Source of the DNA: Mucilaginibacter sp. SJ | GTDB taxonomy: Bacteria > Bacteroidota > Bacteroidia > Sphingobacteriales > Sphingobacteriaceae | Direction of reading: 5' to 3' | DNA length: 64,000 nucleotides | NCBI RefSeq assembly: GCF_028993635.1 | Contig: NZ_CP118631.1 | Coordinates: 5,270,001-5,334,000 of the forward strand | Shown: positions 6,991-16,706 of the stretch, in pieces | Layout: each line of letters starts with the position of its first letter | Position numbering within the stretch: the stretch's first letter is position 1 | Program-made: the position numbers and the translations under genes | The notes under the pieces: model-generated | Databases searched by the model: none | What the model saw: only the letters and a program-made list of their open reading frames with translations | What the model was told of the DNA's origin: nothing

Positions 6991-8904
6991 ATGGATAAAT
7001 ATATCTGGCTTATTCCTATACTACCGTTAGCCGGTTTTGTTATAAACGGACTTGGCCGTAATTCATTATCAAAAAGTGTAATTGGCTTTATTGGCAGTTT
7101 GCTTGTACTGGTATCATTTGGTTTAAGCATTGCAGCTTTTTTCCAGGTAAAATCAACCGGAGTTCCTATTAATGTCAACTACTTTACCTGGTTTGCGGTT
7201 GGGGCATTAAAATTTCCTTTCGCATTTCTTATAGATCAGTTAAGCGCTATCATGCTGCTGATCATTACAGGCGTTGGCTTCCTGATCCACCTGTATTCTA
7301 TTGGTTACATGCATGATGACGAAGGTTTCGGGAAATTTTTCGCTTACCTTAACCTGTTCGTTTTCTTCATGCTGCTGCTGGTCTTAGGCTCAAACTACCT
7401 CATCATGTTTATTGGATGGGAGGGCGTAGGCTTGTGCTCATACTTGCTGATCGGTTTCTGGTTTACCAACCCTGATTATGCTGACGCAGCAAAGAAAGCA
7501 TTTGTAATGAACCGTATTGGTGACCTTGGCTTTTTGTTAGGTATCTTCACCATTATTTATGTTTTCGGTAGCATCCAGTTTGCAGAGATCTTCCCGAAGG
7601 CAGCTGTTATGAAATCAGGCGCTGGTCCACTGTTTATCATTACCATTTTACTATTCATTGGTGCCTGCGGTAAATCTGCGCAGTTGCCTTTGTTTACCTG
7701 GTTACCGGATGCGATGGCTGGCCCAACTCCGGTTTCCGCTTTGATCCACGCCGCTACCATGGTTACAGCCGGTATTTATATGATTGCCCGCTCAAACATA
7801 TTTTATACATTATCTCCGGGTACAATGGAGATCATTGCCTATGTAGGTTTGGCGACGGCGCTGATCGCGGCACTTATTGCGTTAACGCAAACAGATATTA
7901 AAAAGGTACTGGCTTATTCAACCGTATCACAATTAGGGTATATGTTTTTAGGCCTGGGGGTTGGTGCTTATACCGGTGCTTTCTTCCACGTATTAACTCA
8001 CGCTTTCTTTAAAGCTTTATTATTCCTCGGAGCTGGTTCTGTGATCCACGCTATGAGTGGTGAGCAGGATATGCGTAAAATGGGCGGCTTGAAAGGCAAG
8101 ATCAAAACTACTTTCACCACCATGATGATTGGTACTGTAGCTATTGCAGGTATCCCTCCGTTGGCAGGTTTCTTTTCAAAAGATGAAATATTGGCGCATG
8201 CTTACGCGCATAGCCCTATATTTTGGGCTGTGGGTGTATTAACCGCTATGTTAACTTCATTCTATATGTTCAGGATGATGTACCTTACATTTTACGGAAA
8301 GTTCCGTGGTACTCATGAGCAGGAGCATCATTTGCATGAATCACCTCCAACAATGACTATTCCGCTTATTGTATTAGCTACCCTTTCAATTGTAGGTGGT
8401 TTTATAGGTGTGCCGGAAGTATTACACGGACATCATGAACTGGCACATTTCCTTGAGCCTGTTTTCCATAAATCGAACGAGATTTTGGGCGAGCATCATT
8501 TGTCCGAATCACTTGAGTATGCATTGATGGGTACCTCGGTAGCATTGGCTTTTGCTGCTATGGCGTATGCATATGTTAAATATGCCAAAAATGGCAGCGT
8601 ACCGGTTGCAGATACAGAGGAACGCCCTGCGTTGACCAGCTTATCATACCATAAGTTTTACCTGGATGAGCTTTATGACCTGATCGTCCGTAAACCGCTC
8701 GACTGGCTTTCAACCTTCTTCTATAATATCATAGAGCGTTTAGGTATCGATGGTTTGGTGAACGGGATTGGTAAAGGAACAATTGAAACCAGTAAAGGCC
8801 TGCGCCTGCTGCAAACCGGTAACGTAGGGTTCTACATATTTGTAATGGTACTGGGAATTATCGCGGTATTAGTGTATAGCGTATTTGGATTAACTAAAAT
8901 ATAA
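6991..8904 (+). CDS. nuoL: NADH-quinone oxidoreductase subunit L
   Basis: NuoL is the distal antiporter-like proton-pumping subunit, homologous to MrpA, and carries the long lateral helix along the membrane arm. The 637-residue size and about 16 hydrophobic segments fit. Conserved stretches include FIGWEGVGLCSYLLIGFW, the lysine- and histidine-containing core GKSAQLPLFTWLPDAMAGPTPVSALIHAATMVTAGIYM, and THAFFKALLFLGAGSVIHAMSGEQDMRKMGGL. It follows a 145-base repeat-rich spacer and lies 25 bases before nuoM. Confidence 0.97.
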   Translation: MDKYIWLIPILPLAGFVINGLGRNSLSKSVIGFIGSLLVLVSFGLSIAAFFQVKSTGVPINVNYFTWFAVGALKFPFAFLIDQLSAIMLLIITGVGFLIHLYSIGYMHDDEGFGKFFAYLNLFVFFMLLLVLGSNYLIMFIGWEGVGLCSYLLIGFWFTNPDYADAAKKAFVMNRIGDLGFLLGIFTIIYVFGSIQFAEIFPKAAVMKSGAGPLFIITILLFIGACGKSAQLPLFTWLPDAMAGPTPVSALIHAATMVTAGIYMIARSNIFYTLSPGTMEIIAYVGLATALIAALIALTQTDIKKVLAYSTVSQLGYMFLGLGVGAYTGAFFHVLTHAFFKALLFLGAGSVIHAMSGEQDMRKMGGLKGKIKTTFTTMMIGTVAIAGIPPLAGFFSKDEILAHAYAHSPIFWAVGVLTAMLTSFYMFRMMYLTFYGKFRGTHEQEHHLHESPPTMTIPLIVLATLSIVGGFIGVPEVLHGHHELAHFLEPVFHKSNEILGEHHLSESLEYALMGTSVALAFAAMAYAYVKYAKNGSVPVADTEERPALTSLSYHKFYLDELYDLIVRKPLDWLSTFFYNIIERLGIDGLVNGIGKGTIETSKGLRLLQTGNVGFYIFVMVLGIIAVLVYSVFGLTKI

Positions 8905-8929
8905 ACGATAAGCGTTTAGCAACATAAAA

Positions 8930-10405
8930 ATGACCGTTAGTATATTACTTTTTTTGCCAATAGTTGCCGCCCTGATAGTTGCCCTGCTTAAAAACGGGAT
9001 AGCTAAACATGCTGCATTATTTTTCTCTGTTGCCCAACTGGTAATAGCGCTTATATTTTTAAGCAAATTTGTTCCGGATGCATCAACCCAGTTTGTAATT
9101 GATGTGCCATGGATCAGCAGTTTTGGAATTTACTTCAGTGCAGGTATCGACGGGATCAGCATGATCCTGGTTTTATTGACCACTGTACTTGTTCCATTAA
9201 TTATTTTAACAACCTATCGGCATCAGTATAAAAACGAAGGTGCCTTTTATGGCCTCATTTTATTTATGCAGGCTGGTATGCTGGTTGTATTTACCGCCCT
9301 CGACGGATTTTTGTTTTACGTTGGATGGGAAGCGGCATTGATCCCGATCTACTTCATTTGTGCCCTTTGGGGAGGTGAAAACCGTATCCGCATTACTATT
9401 AAATTTTTCATCTATACCTTTGCCGGTTCGCTGTTTATGCTTGTAGGCATTATCTACCTATACCTGCAATCTCCCGACAAAACTTTCGACATCCACAATT
9501 TCTATAAAATGACTTTGGATGTTAAACATCAGAGCTGGATCTTCTGGGCATTTTTCCTGGCCTTTGCCATCAAGATGCCTCTGTTCCCTTTCCATACCTG
9601 GCAGCCGGATACTTATACCGAAGCCCCCTCTGGCGGTACCATGATGTTATCAGGCATTATGCTAAAAATGGGTATCTACGGTGCTATCCGCTGGATGATT
9701 CCCAATGCGCCGCTTGGCTTTTACCATTTCCAGGCTTTGGCTATGATCCTTGGGATTATAGGTGTGGTATATGCTTCCATCATCGCCTTTAAACAAAAAG
9801 ACGGAAAGCGGCTGGTGGCCTATTCGTCAATAGCGCACGTTGGCCTGATTGCTGCAGGTATTTTTGCCTGGAACATAGCTGGTGTTCAGGGGGCCATGAT
9901 CCAGATGCTCAACCACGGTATCAACGTTGTTGGTATGTTCTTTATCTGGGACATTATTAGCCGCAGGCTAAACACCCGTGAGATAGATCAGCTTGGCGGT
10001 ATCGCGAAGGTAGCGCCCAAATTTGCAATAGGTTTCCTGATCATATTATTAGGTACAGTGGGATTACCGCTTACCAATGGTTTTATAGGCGAGTTCCTGT
10101 TACTGAAAGGTGTATTTGATTTTAGCGTACAGCACTATGTAAACCTGGCATTGGCATCTGTAGCCGGCTTAACTATTATATTTGGCGCGGTTTACATGTT
10201 ACGCCTTTACAAAAATGTAATGCAGGGCGAAACCAACCCGCTCACAGCTACTTTTGCTGATGTTAGCGGTACAGAAAAGCTAACGTTGTGTATCATTTGT
10301 GCCCTGGTTATTGTATTAGGCATTTATCCTCAGCCTATTCTGCATATTTCTGAGGCTGCGGTAACGCAACTGGTAAATCAGATAGGTTCAAAGTTTACAA
10401 TGTAG
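8930..10405 (+). CDS. nuoM: NADH-quinone oxidoreductase subunit M
   Basis: NuoM is the second antiporter-like proton pump of the membrane arm. The 491-residue polytopic protein has the conserved YVGWEAALIPIYFICALWGG helix with its charged residue, the core AFAIKMPLFPFHTWQPDTYTEAPSGGTMMLSGIMLKMGIYGAIRW and the SSIAHVGLIAAGI segment. The start ATG at 8930 is 25 bases after nuoL, and nuoN follows after 22 bases. No anomalies are seen. Confidence 0.97.
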   Translation: MTVSILLFLPIVAALIVALLKNGIAKHAALFFSVAQLVIALIFLSKFVPDASTQFVIDVPWISSFGIYFSAGIDGISMILVLLTTVLVPLIILTTYRHQYKNEGAFYGLILFMQAGMLVVFTALDGFLFYVGWEAALIPIYFICALWGGENRIRITIKFFIYTFAGSLFMLVGIIYLYLQSPDKTFDIHNFYKMTLDVKHQSWIFWAFFLAFAIKMPLFPFHTWQPDTYTEAPSGGTMMLSGIMLKMGIYGAIRWMIPNAPLGFYHFQALAMILGIIGVVYASIIAFKQKDGKRLVAYSSIAHVGLIAAGIFAWNIAGVQGAMIQMLNHGINVVGMFFIWDIISRRLNTREIDQLGGIAKVAPKFAIGFLIILLGTVGLPLTNGFIGEFLLLKGVFDFSVQHYVNLALASVAGLTIIFGAVYMLRLYKNVMQGETNPLTATFADVSGTEKLTLCIICALVIVLGIYPQPILHISEAAVTQLVNQIGSKFTM

Positions 10406-10427
10406 GTTTAAGATTTTAAAGAAAAGA

Positions 10428-11810
10428 ATGAATACTATAATCATCATATCTGTTTTACCTATAGTGCTGCTGTATTTAGGGTTATATAAAGCGCAAAAGG
10501 CTTTGCTGCCCGTTACTGTTATAGGGTTACTGGCTGCTTTAGGTTTTGCAATTTGCCAATGGACTTCAAAAGATACGGCCGAACCGCTTTATACCGGCAT
10601 GCTGCTGTTCAACAATTTCTCTGTTGTATTTTCAAGCGTTACCATTATATCTACCATACTGATCCTGTTACTGTCAAAAGGATACTTTGAGCGGATCAGC
10701 AGGCATACCGCCGAGTATTATGCCATTATCCTGTTTTCACTAACAGGCATAATTGTGATGGTATCATTCAATAACCTGGTGATGCTGTTTATCGGCATCG
10801 AGATCATGTCAGTTAGCTTATACATCCTGGCGGGTATTAAAAAGAGCGATTTCGCATCGAACGAGGCTGCTTTAAAATACTTTTTGATGGGTGCGTTCTC
10901 AACCGGTTTCCTGCTGTTTGGAATGGCGCTGTTATACGGGGCATCTGGTTCATTCAATATGGATGCCATCAGGGAGTATGTGATTAACCATCCGCATATC
11001 GACCCGATGTTTTATACGGGCATAGTCCTTATTATTGTAGGCTTATGTTTTAAAGTAGGTGCGGCCCCCTTTCATTTCTGGACACCGGATGTATACGAAG
11101 GTGCACCTACACTGATCACGGCTTTCATGTCGACTGTAGTTAAAACAGCGGGTTTCGCAGCTTTCCTGCGTTTGTTCTCTGCCTGTTTCCAGCCATTATC
11201 TGACTTCTGGACGCCGATAATACTTGTAATTACTATTATCACCTTATTTATAGGCAATATCACCGCATTATACCAGCAAAGCTTTAAAAGGATGCTGGCA
11301 TTTTCAAGTATCTCACATGCAGGGTACCTGTTATTTGCTATTGTATCGTTAGGGGCTGCATCCGGTAACTCGGTATTTGTGTATGCTACGGCATACTCTA
11401 TAGCTTCAATTATTGCATTTGGCGGTTTAATATTAGTACAGCAACAAAACGGAAGCGATAATTTTGAAAGCTTTAACGGTCTCGGCAAAAAGAACCCGTT
11501 CCTGGCATTGGTGTTAACAGTGGCCATGCTTTCATTAGCGGGGATCCCGCTTACTGCTGGCTTCATCGGTAAATTCTTCATGTTTTCGGGAGCGGTAAGC
11601 CGTTATCATATCGGTTTAGTTATTATAGCTGTGATTAACGCTATCATTAGTATCTTTTACTATTTCAGGGTTATCATCGCCATGTACTTCCGTACCGACG
11701 AACGCGCAGAGCTTACAGTGCCGGTTTATTATAAAGTAGTATTTGCACTTTCAGCTCTTGCTACAATCCTTATTGGCGTTTACCCCGATCTTATAGCCCG
11801 TTTCATATAA
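10428..11810 (+). CDS. nuoN: NADH-quinone oxidoreductase subunit N
   Basis: NuoN is the third antiporter-like pump, nearest the NuoA/J/K/H junction. The 460-residue protein shows MLFIGIEIMSVSLYILAGIKK, FKVGAAPFHFWTPDVYEGAPTLITAFMSTVVKTAGFAAF and FSSISHAGYLLFAI, the family hallmarks. It is the last nuo gene. A hairpin with a short T run follows at 11822, so the operon probably ends here, before the DedA-family gene. Confidence 0.97.
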   Translation: MNTIIIISVLPIVLLYLGLYKAQKALLPVTVIGLLAALGFAICQWTSKDTAEPLYTGMLLFNNFSVVFSSVTIISTILILLLSKGYFERISRHTAEYYAIILFSLTGIIVMVSFNNLVMLFIGIEIMSVSLYILAGIKKSDFASNEAALKYFLMGAFSTGFLLFGMALLYGASGSFNMDAIREYVINHPHIDPMFYTGIVLIIVGLCFKVGAAPFHFWTPDVYEGAPTLITAFMSTVVKTAGFAAFLRLFSACFQPLSDFWTPIILVITIITLFIGNITALYQQSFKRMLAFSSISHAGYLLFAIVSLGAASGNSVFVYATAYSIASIIAFGGLILVQQQNGSDNFESFNGLGKKNPFLALVLTVAMLSLAGIPLTAGFIGKFFMFSGAVSRYHIGLVIIAVINAIISIFYYFRVIIAMYFRTDERAELTVPVYYKVVFALSALATILIGVYPDLIARFI

Positions 11811-11821
11811 TCGGTATTGAT

Positions 11822-11853
11822 AACTGCAAATTGATATAATATTTGTAGTTTTA
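11822..11853 (+). terminator. Putative terminator of the nuo operon
   Basis: A 10-bp stem (AACTGCAAAT with ATTTGTAGTT, one G-U pair) has a 9-base AT-rich loop and ends in a short T run. It lies 11 bases after the nuoN stop and 12 bases before the next ATG. The stem is AT-rich, so termination may be partial. Confidence 0.4.
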
Positions 11854-11865
11854 CAGATATACTGA

Positions 11866-12504
11866 ATGGAAAGTTTCTGGGAATACCTTCAAAATTTAAC
11901 TGATGCACAATCCATAATAAGCAGGGGTGGTTTTTATCTCTTGCTTATTGTTGTTTTTGCTGAAACCGGTTTATTCTTTGGTTTCTTTCTGCCCGGCGAT
12001 TACCTGCTGTTTATGGCTGGTTTATTGTGTTCCGCGGGTAAAGTTGATGTTTCTATAACTACGCTGGTATTGTCATTGATAGGTGCCGGAGTATTAGGTA
12101 ATTTTACCGGGTATTGGTTTGGTTACCGAACAGGGCCGGTATTATTCAATAAAAACGACTCACTGTTTTTTAAGCGGCGGTACGTAGTGCTGGCCAGTGA
12201 GTTTTACAACAAACATGGGGGGATGGCACTTATTTTAGGGAGATTTTTCCCTATTGTTAGAACATTTGCTCCTATATTTGCAGGAGTTGTTAAGGTTGAT
12301 ATTAAAAGATTTTCAGTTTATAACCTTATTGGCAGCGTGGCCTGGGTATGTGTATTTACGTTGGGCGGTTTTTTTTTAGGGCGAAGGTTCCCTCAACTGC
12401 AGGATTATTTGCAATACATTGTATTGGGATTGATTGTAATTACAACAATTCCGCTGGTTATTGCTTATGTTAAAAAGAAACTTCGTGAAAAAAACGAAAA
12501 ATAG
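11866..12504 (+). CDS. DedA-family membrane protein
   Basis: DedA/VTT-domain proteins are polytopic inner-membrane proteins; some are lipid-carrier flippases (for example for undecaprenyl phosphate), and the exact role of this one is not known. The 212-residue protein has the family's key segments: FGFFLPGDYLLFMAGLL (about 43-59), GNFTGYWFGYRTGP (about 84-97) and the arginine-containing re-entrant region LILGRFFPIVRTFAPIFAGV (about 123-142). It ends with a short basic cytoplasmic tail. It stands alone between the nuo operon and ppa, 38 bases before the latter. Confidence 0.85.
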   Translation: MESFWEYLQNLTDAQSIISRGGFYLLLIVVFAETGLFFGFFLPGDYLLFMAGLLCSAGKVDVSITTLVLSLIGAGVLGNFTGYWFGYRTGPVLFNKNDSLFFKRRYVVLASEFYNKHGGMALILGRFFPIVRTFAPIFAGVVKVDIKRFSVYNLIGSVAWVCVFTLGGFFLGRRFPQLQDYLQYIVLGLIVITTIPLVIAYVKKKLREKNEK

Positions 12505-12542
12505 ATTAGTTAATAATTTTATATACTATATAATAAAGATAA

Positions 12543-13091
12543 ATGAGTACTCTGCATCCATGGCACCAGGTTTCACCAGGTGATAATATTCCTGAAGTAG
12601 TAAACGCTATTATTGAAATTCCAAAAGGATCAAAAGCGAAATATGAAATTGATAAAGAATCAGGCTTGCTGAAGCTTGATCGTGTATTATTTTCATCCGT
12701 AATGTACCCGGCTAACTACGGCTTTATCCCTCAAACCTATTGCGATGATAAAGATCCTTTGGATATCCTTGTACTTTGCTCAATTGATGTTTTCCCAATG
12801 TCTATCATCGAAGCTAAGGTTGTAGGTGTAATGCACATGGTTGATAATGGTGAGCAGGATGATAAGATCATTGCAGTGGCTAAAAATGACATGTCGGTAA
12901 ATTACATCAACGATTTAAATGAGCTGCCTCCGCATGCCATGACCGAAATTGTTCGCTTTTTTAAAGACTACAAAAAATTAGAAGGCAAAAACGTAACCAT
13001 CGAACATTTGTTAGGTGTACGTTATGCACATAAAGTGATAAACGAGAGTTTGGAGCTGTACAAGTCTACGTTCCCTGTGTATCAATCATAA
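12543..13091 (+). CDS. ppa: Family I inorganic pyrophosphatase
   Basis: This cytoplasmic enzyme hydrolyses pyrophosphate to two phosphates and so drives biosynthetic reactions. The 182-residue length and motifs fit family I: MYPANYGFIPQTYCDDKDPLDILVL holds the metal-binding D-x-D-P-x-D core (about 68-74), and EIVRFFKDYKKLEGK holds the C-terminal lysine cluster. The gene is followed 4 bases after its stop by the CNNM/CorC-like gene, suggesting cotranscription. Confidence 0.95.
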   Translation: MSTLHPWHQVSPGDNIPEVVNAIIEIPKGSKAKYEIDKESGLLKLDRVLFSSVMYPANYGFIPQTYCDDKDPLDILVLCSIDVFPMSIIEAKVVGVMHMVDNGEQDDKIIAVAKNDMSVNYINDLNELPPHAMTEIVRFFKDYKKLEGKNVTIEHLLGVRYAHKVINESLELYKSTFPVYQS

Positions 13092-13095
13092 ATAA

Positions 13096-14436
13096 ATGGA
13101 CCCCGCACATTACGAGATTAGTTTATTTTACATTTTCGCTACCATATTTTTGGTTTTACTCAATGGCTTTTTCGTAGCCGCCGAGTTTGCCATGGTAAGG
13201 GTTCGGGGTTCGCAAATTGAAATAAGGGCTAAAGGCGGCAGCGGCGTAGCTAAAGTTGCCCGGGGCATACTGCATAATTTAGATGGTTACCTGGCTGCTA
13301 CACAGCTGGGTATTACCATTGCTTCACTGGCCCTTGGTGTTGTGGGCGAGGAGGTTGCCACCAACATTGTGATTCGCGCTTTCCTGAGCGTGGGCATAAC
13401 TCTTTCTCCCGGTTATATTACGGCCAGCCATATCCTGGCTTTCAGCTTTATTACCATCATGCATATTGTTTTTGGTGAACTTGCGCCTAAATCGTTAGCT
13501 ATCCAGAAATCGGTACGTACAGTGATGACTGTTTCATTACCGCTCAGGTTCTTCTTTGTGGTTTTCAGGCCATTTATATGGGTACTTAATAATTTTGCAA
13601 ATTTCATTCTCAAATTGTTAGGTATAAGTACTGTTGAAGGCAGTGAAACCCATCATAGCTCGGAAGAATTGCAATACCTGTTGGAGCAGGGTAAAGAGAC
13701 CGGTGCACTTGACTCAAATGAGCACGAACTGATCCAGAACGTGTTTGATTTTAACGAGCGGGTGGTAAAAAACATTATGGTACCGCGTACCAAAATCTCG
13801 GGAGTGGATATCGCTTCAACCAAAGAAGAGCTGCTGGATATGATCATCAACGAAGGTTATTCGCGGATGCCGGTTTATGACGATGTGATAGATAAGATCA
13901 TCGGTATTGTACACGCCAAAGATATTTTGCCTTTGCTGGCCCGGAACGAGGAGATTGTATTGAAAGATATTATCCGCAAGCCGTATTTCATCCCCGAAAC
14001 CAAAAAGATCAACGATCTGATGGCCGAACTACAGCAAAAGCGCATCCAGATAGCTATTGTACTTGACGAGTTTGGCGGCACCGCCGGTATGGTTACGCTG
14101 GAGGATATTGTAGAAGAATTGGTTGGCGAGATCCAGGATGAGTATGATGAAGAAAAGCCAATTGTTGAAAAGGTAAATGAGCGTGAGTTTATAGTTAATG
14201 CCCTTGCATCTATTTACGATGTGAACGAGCATTTACCGCATGATTTACCTGAAGATGGCGACTTTGATACCGTATCGGGCTGGCTTGGTGATATCTTCGG
14301 AAAGATTCCTGATGTAGGCGAGCAGAAAGAATCGAACGGGTACAATATCACTGTATTGAAAAAGTCCGACCAAAATATTGAATCAGTTAAACTCGAATTG
14401 TTGATAAATGAAGAAGATGCAGTAGATTTACATTAA
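13096..14436 (+). CDS. CNNM/CorC (HlyC) family membrane protein with CBS pair
   Basis: The domains in order are: an N-terminal DUF21/CNNM membrane domain with three to four helices (about 1-175, including NGFFVAAEFAMVRVR and LGITIASLALGVVGEEVA), a pair of CBS domains (about 215-335, beginning VKNIMVPRTKISGVD and including GYSRMPVYDDVIDKIIGIVHAKDIL and the FGGTAGMVTLEDIVEELVGEIQDEYD motif), and a C-terminal CorC_HlyC domain. The family contains Mg/Co efflux proteins and the gliding-associated GldE; I cannot tell which this is. The length of 446 residues is usual. It lies between ppa and rsmE with tight spacing. Confidence 0.88.
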   Translation: MDPAHYEISLFYIFATIFLVLLNGFFVAAEFAMVRVRGSQIEIRAKGGSGVAKVARGILHNLDGYLAATQLGITIASLALGVVGEEVATNIVIRAFLSVGITLSPGYITASHILAFSFITIMHIVFGELAPKSLAIQKSVRTVMTVSLPLRFFFVVFRPFIWVLNNFANFILKLLGISTVEGSETHHSSEELQYLLEQGKETGALDSNEHELIQNVFDFNERVVKNIMVPRTKISGVDIASTKEELLDMIINEGYSRMPVYDDVIDKIIGIVHAKDILPLLARNEEIVLKDIIRKPYFIPETKKINDLMAELQQKRIQIAIVLDEFGGTAGMVTLEDIVEELVGEIQDEYDEEKPIVEKVNEREFIVNALASIYDVNEHLPHDLPEDGDFDTVSGWLGDIFGKIPDVGEQKESNGYNITVLKKSDQNIESVKLELLINEEDAVDLH

Positions 14437-14450
14437 TCTGCTTTTTCAAA

Positions 14451-15158
14451 ATGCAACTTTTTTATACGCCTGATATCGATGCTTCGCATCCACAATACTT
14501 TCTGAGCGAAGAGGAAAGCAAGCATGCTATACGTGTGCTGCGCCTCGAAGCAGGCAATGAAGTGCAATTGATTGACGGAACGGGGGGCTTATATACCGCC
14601 CGGATCCATGATGCCCATCCAAAGCGTACCATTTTAAAAATAACATCGGTAACCACCGAATTTGAAAAACGTAACCATTACCTTCACATCGCGGTGGCGC
14701 CAACTAAAAATATCGAGCGCCTGGAATGGTTTTTGGAAAAAGCTACGGAAATTGGTATCGATGAAGTATCATTAATCATTACCCAACGCTCAGAACGCAA
14801 GGAAGCTAAGGTTGAACGCTTGAACAAGATTATTACAGCAGCTATCAAGCAATCCCTTAAAGCCTATCACCCCATATTAAATGAGCCGGTAACGCTAAAT
14901 CAGCTACTTGATAAACCTTTTGAGGGGCAAAGGTTTGTTGCCCATTGCGAACCGGGTGAGAAATTGAACCTGAAAGACGAAATAGCCCCGCAGGGTCGTT
15001 ATTTAATATTGATAGGTCCGGAAGGGGATTTTGCTCCGGCGGAGATTGATAAGGCTTTGCACAACGGGTTTAAACCAATATCTTTAGGTACAAGCCGCCT
15101 GCGTACAGAAACCGCAGCGTTGGAGGCTTGTTTTGAAGTGAATTTTTTAAACAGGTGA
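14451..15158 (+). CDS. rsmE: 16S rRNA m3U1498 methyltransferase
   Basis: RsmE methylates N3 of U1498 in 16S rRNA using S-adenosylmethionine. It is a SPOUT enzyme with an N-terminal PUA-like domain (about 1-70) and a C-terminal trefoil-knot domain. The knot motifs are ILIGPEGDFAPAEID and SLGTSRLRTETAALEACFEV at the C-terminus. The 235-residue length is normal. Its TGA overlaps the ATG of the next gene (TGATG at 15156-15160), so the two are translationally coupled. Confidence 0.93.
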   Translation: MQLFYTPDIDASHPQYFLSEEESKHAIRVLRLEAGNEVQLIDGTGGLYTARIHDAHPKRTILKITSVTTEFEKRNHYLHIAVAPTKNIERLEWFLEKATEIGIDEVSLIITQRSERKEAKVERLNKIITAAIKQSLKAYHPILNEPVTLNQLLDKPFEGQRFVAHCEPGEKLNLKDEIAPQGRYLILIGPEGDFAPAEIDKALHNGFKPISLGTSRLRTETAALEACFEVNFLNR

Positions 15159-15820
15159 TGAAGAGGATAAAGTTAGCATTGATTGTTTTATTTGCAGCTA
15201 TAGCAATGAGCAGCTTTAATGCCCCTGCCTATAAAATTGCCCGCCTTAAATACAGCGGCGGCGGTGATTGGTATGGTGATCGTACGGCTTTACCTAACCT
15301 GATCAAATTCTGTAACGAAAACCTCAAAACCAATTTTGATGATGACGATGAGGTGGTTGAAGTAGGCAGTGCTTCTTTATTTAATTATCCTTTCACTTTT
15401 ATGACAGGGCATGGCAACGTGATTTTTTCCGATCAGGAAGCCCGGAACCTGCGTAAATACCTCACCGGCGGCGGTTTTTTGCATATTGATGATAATTACG
15501 GGCTCGATCAATACATTCGCCCGCAAATGAAAAAGGTGTTTCCCGAGCTCGATTTTGTTGAATTGCCCGTTAATCACCCCATTTACCACCAAAAATATGA
15601 CTTCCCGAATGGCTTGCCCAAAATTCATGAACATGACGGTAAGCGCGCTCAGGGTTTTGGTTTGATATATAAAGGCAGACTGGTTTGTTTTTATACTTAT
15701 GAGTGCGATTTAGGCAATGGCTGGGAGGATTATGGTACCTATGCCGGCGATACCCAGGAAGCCCGCCAAAAAGCTCTTAAAATGGGCGCAAATTTAATTC
15801 AGTATATTTTTACTCAATAG
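15158..15820 (+). CDS. Secreted DUF4159-domain protein
   Basis: The function is unknown. The protein begins with a signal peptide (MKRIKLALIVLFAAIAMSSF) and continues as a DUF4159 domain with YKIARLKYSGGGDWYGD, FTFMTGHGNVIFSDQEARNLRKYL and GGGFLHIDDNYG, a glutamine-amidotransferase-like fold seen in many Bacteroidota proteins. I choose the ATG at 15158 (220 residues), which forms a TGATG with the rsmE stop, rather than the GTG one codon earlier. It is presumably in one transcript with rsmE; a small hairpin with T run follows. Confidence 0.8.
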   Translation: MKRIKLALIVLFAAIAMSSFNAPAYKIARLKYSGGGDWYGDRTALPNLIKFCNENLKTNFDDDDEVVEVGSASLFNYPFTFMTGHGNVIFSDQEARNLRKYLTGGGFLHIDDNYGLDQYIRPQMKKVFPELDFVELPVNHPIYHQKYDFPNGLPKIHEHDGKRAQGFGLIYKGRLVCFYTYECDLGNGWEDYGTYAGDTQEARQKALKMGANLIQYIFTQ

Positions 15821-15822
15821 TG

Positions 15823-15845
15823 GCTGCTCTTATCTGCAGCTTTTA
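15823..15845 (+). terminator. Weak hairpin after the DUF4159 gene
   Basis: GCTGC and GCAGC form a 5-bp stem with an 8-base loop followed by TTTTAT, 3 bases after the stop codon. It is short, so it is only a candidate terminator for the ppa-rsmE-DUF4159 group. Confidence 0.35.
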
Positions 15846-16077
15846 TATGGCAATTCTTTTTAGTACTATCGCGTAAGGGTTTAATTTACTCATTGCTGCA
15901 TTGTCGGTGAAATTATACAGGGTTTATTAAAGGTTTTATATAAAGCAATTGAATAATATTAATATTAAGCTATAAGCTTTTTGCATTTTACTTTCAGCTT
16001 TTAGATAATATGTTTAGCTTTATATCAATCCCCTAAACAAATAATATATAAACCGCTTATCCTCAAATCCAAATCCT

Positions 16078-16578
16078 ATGTATAAATTGAGTATTAATGA
16101 ACGCTACAGTATTGAAGCTGAAAGAACCGTTGCGGCAGGCTTACTTATTAACGGGGTTAAAAGTGAAGCCGATATTAAACAGTTAAGGCCCGGAATCTAT
16201 CATGTTATTGAAAATAACCGCTCATACAATGTCGAGATAGTTAATTTTAACGGTAACGAGAAAACTGCTGAAATAAAGGTTAATAACCATATTTATCATA
16301 TTACCGCTAAAGATCAGTTTGATATATTACTTGATAAGCTTGGGTTTAGTGATTTAAACAGTGCCAGGATTAGTGAAATAAAAGCCCCCATGCCGGGTTT
16401 GGTTTTGAAAGTATTTGTGAATAAGGGAGATATAATAAAAAAGGGGGATAATCTCTTTGTGCTTGAAGCCATGAAAATGGAAAATATTATCAAATCGCCG
16501 GCTGATGTTATTGTAGAAAAGATATTAATAAAATCAGGAGATAAAGTTGAAAAAGGGCAAATCTTAATGTCGTTTTAA
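16078..16578 (+). CDS. Biotin-carboxyl-carrier-type protein
   Basis: The C-terminal half (about 98-166) is a biotinyl/lipoyl attachment domain: APMPGLVLKVFVNKGDIIKKGD, then EAMKMENII with K133 as the predicted biotinylated lysine, then the second half-motif GDKVEKGQILMSF. The N-terminal about 95 residues are a beta-rich region often seen in carrier subunits of Bacteroidota acyl-CoA or pyruvate carboxylases. No biotin carboxylase or carboxyltransferase gene is adjacent, so the partner must be elsewhere. The AT-rich 257-base region upstream would hold its promoter. The family call is secure; the exact enzyme complex is not. Confidence 0.85.
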   Translation: MYKLSINERYSIEAERTVAAGLLINGVKSEADIKQLRPGIYHVIENNRSYNVEIVNFNGNEKTAEIKVNNHIYHITAKDQFDILLDKLGFSDLNSARISEIKAPMPGLVLKVFVNKGDIIKKGDNLFVLEAMKMENIIKSPADVIVEKILIKSGDKVEKGQILMSF

Positions 16579-16706
16579 CTAAGTGTTATAGCTTAAATAT
16601 GCGATAATAACATTTTTGCAACAAACTAAACGTAATTTTAAGGTTTTTGTTGTTTCTGCATATTTTTTTTACGAACTTACTTTCTTAATTAACAATATTA
16701 ACTTTT

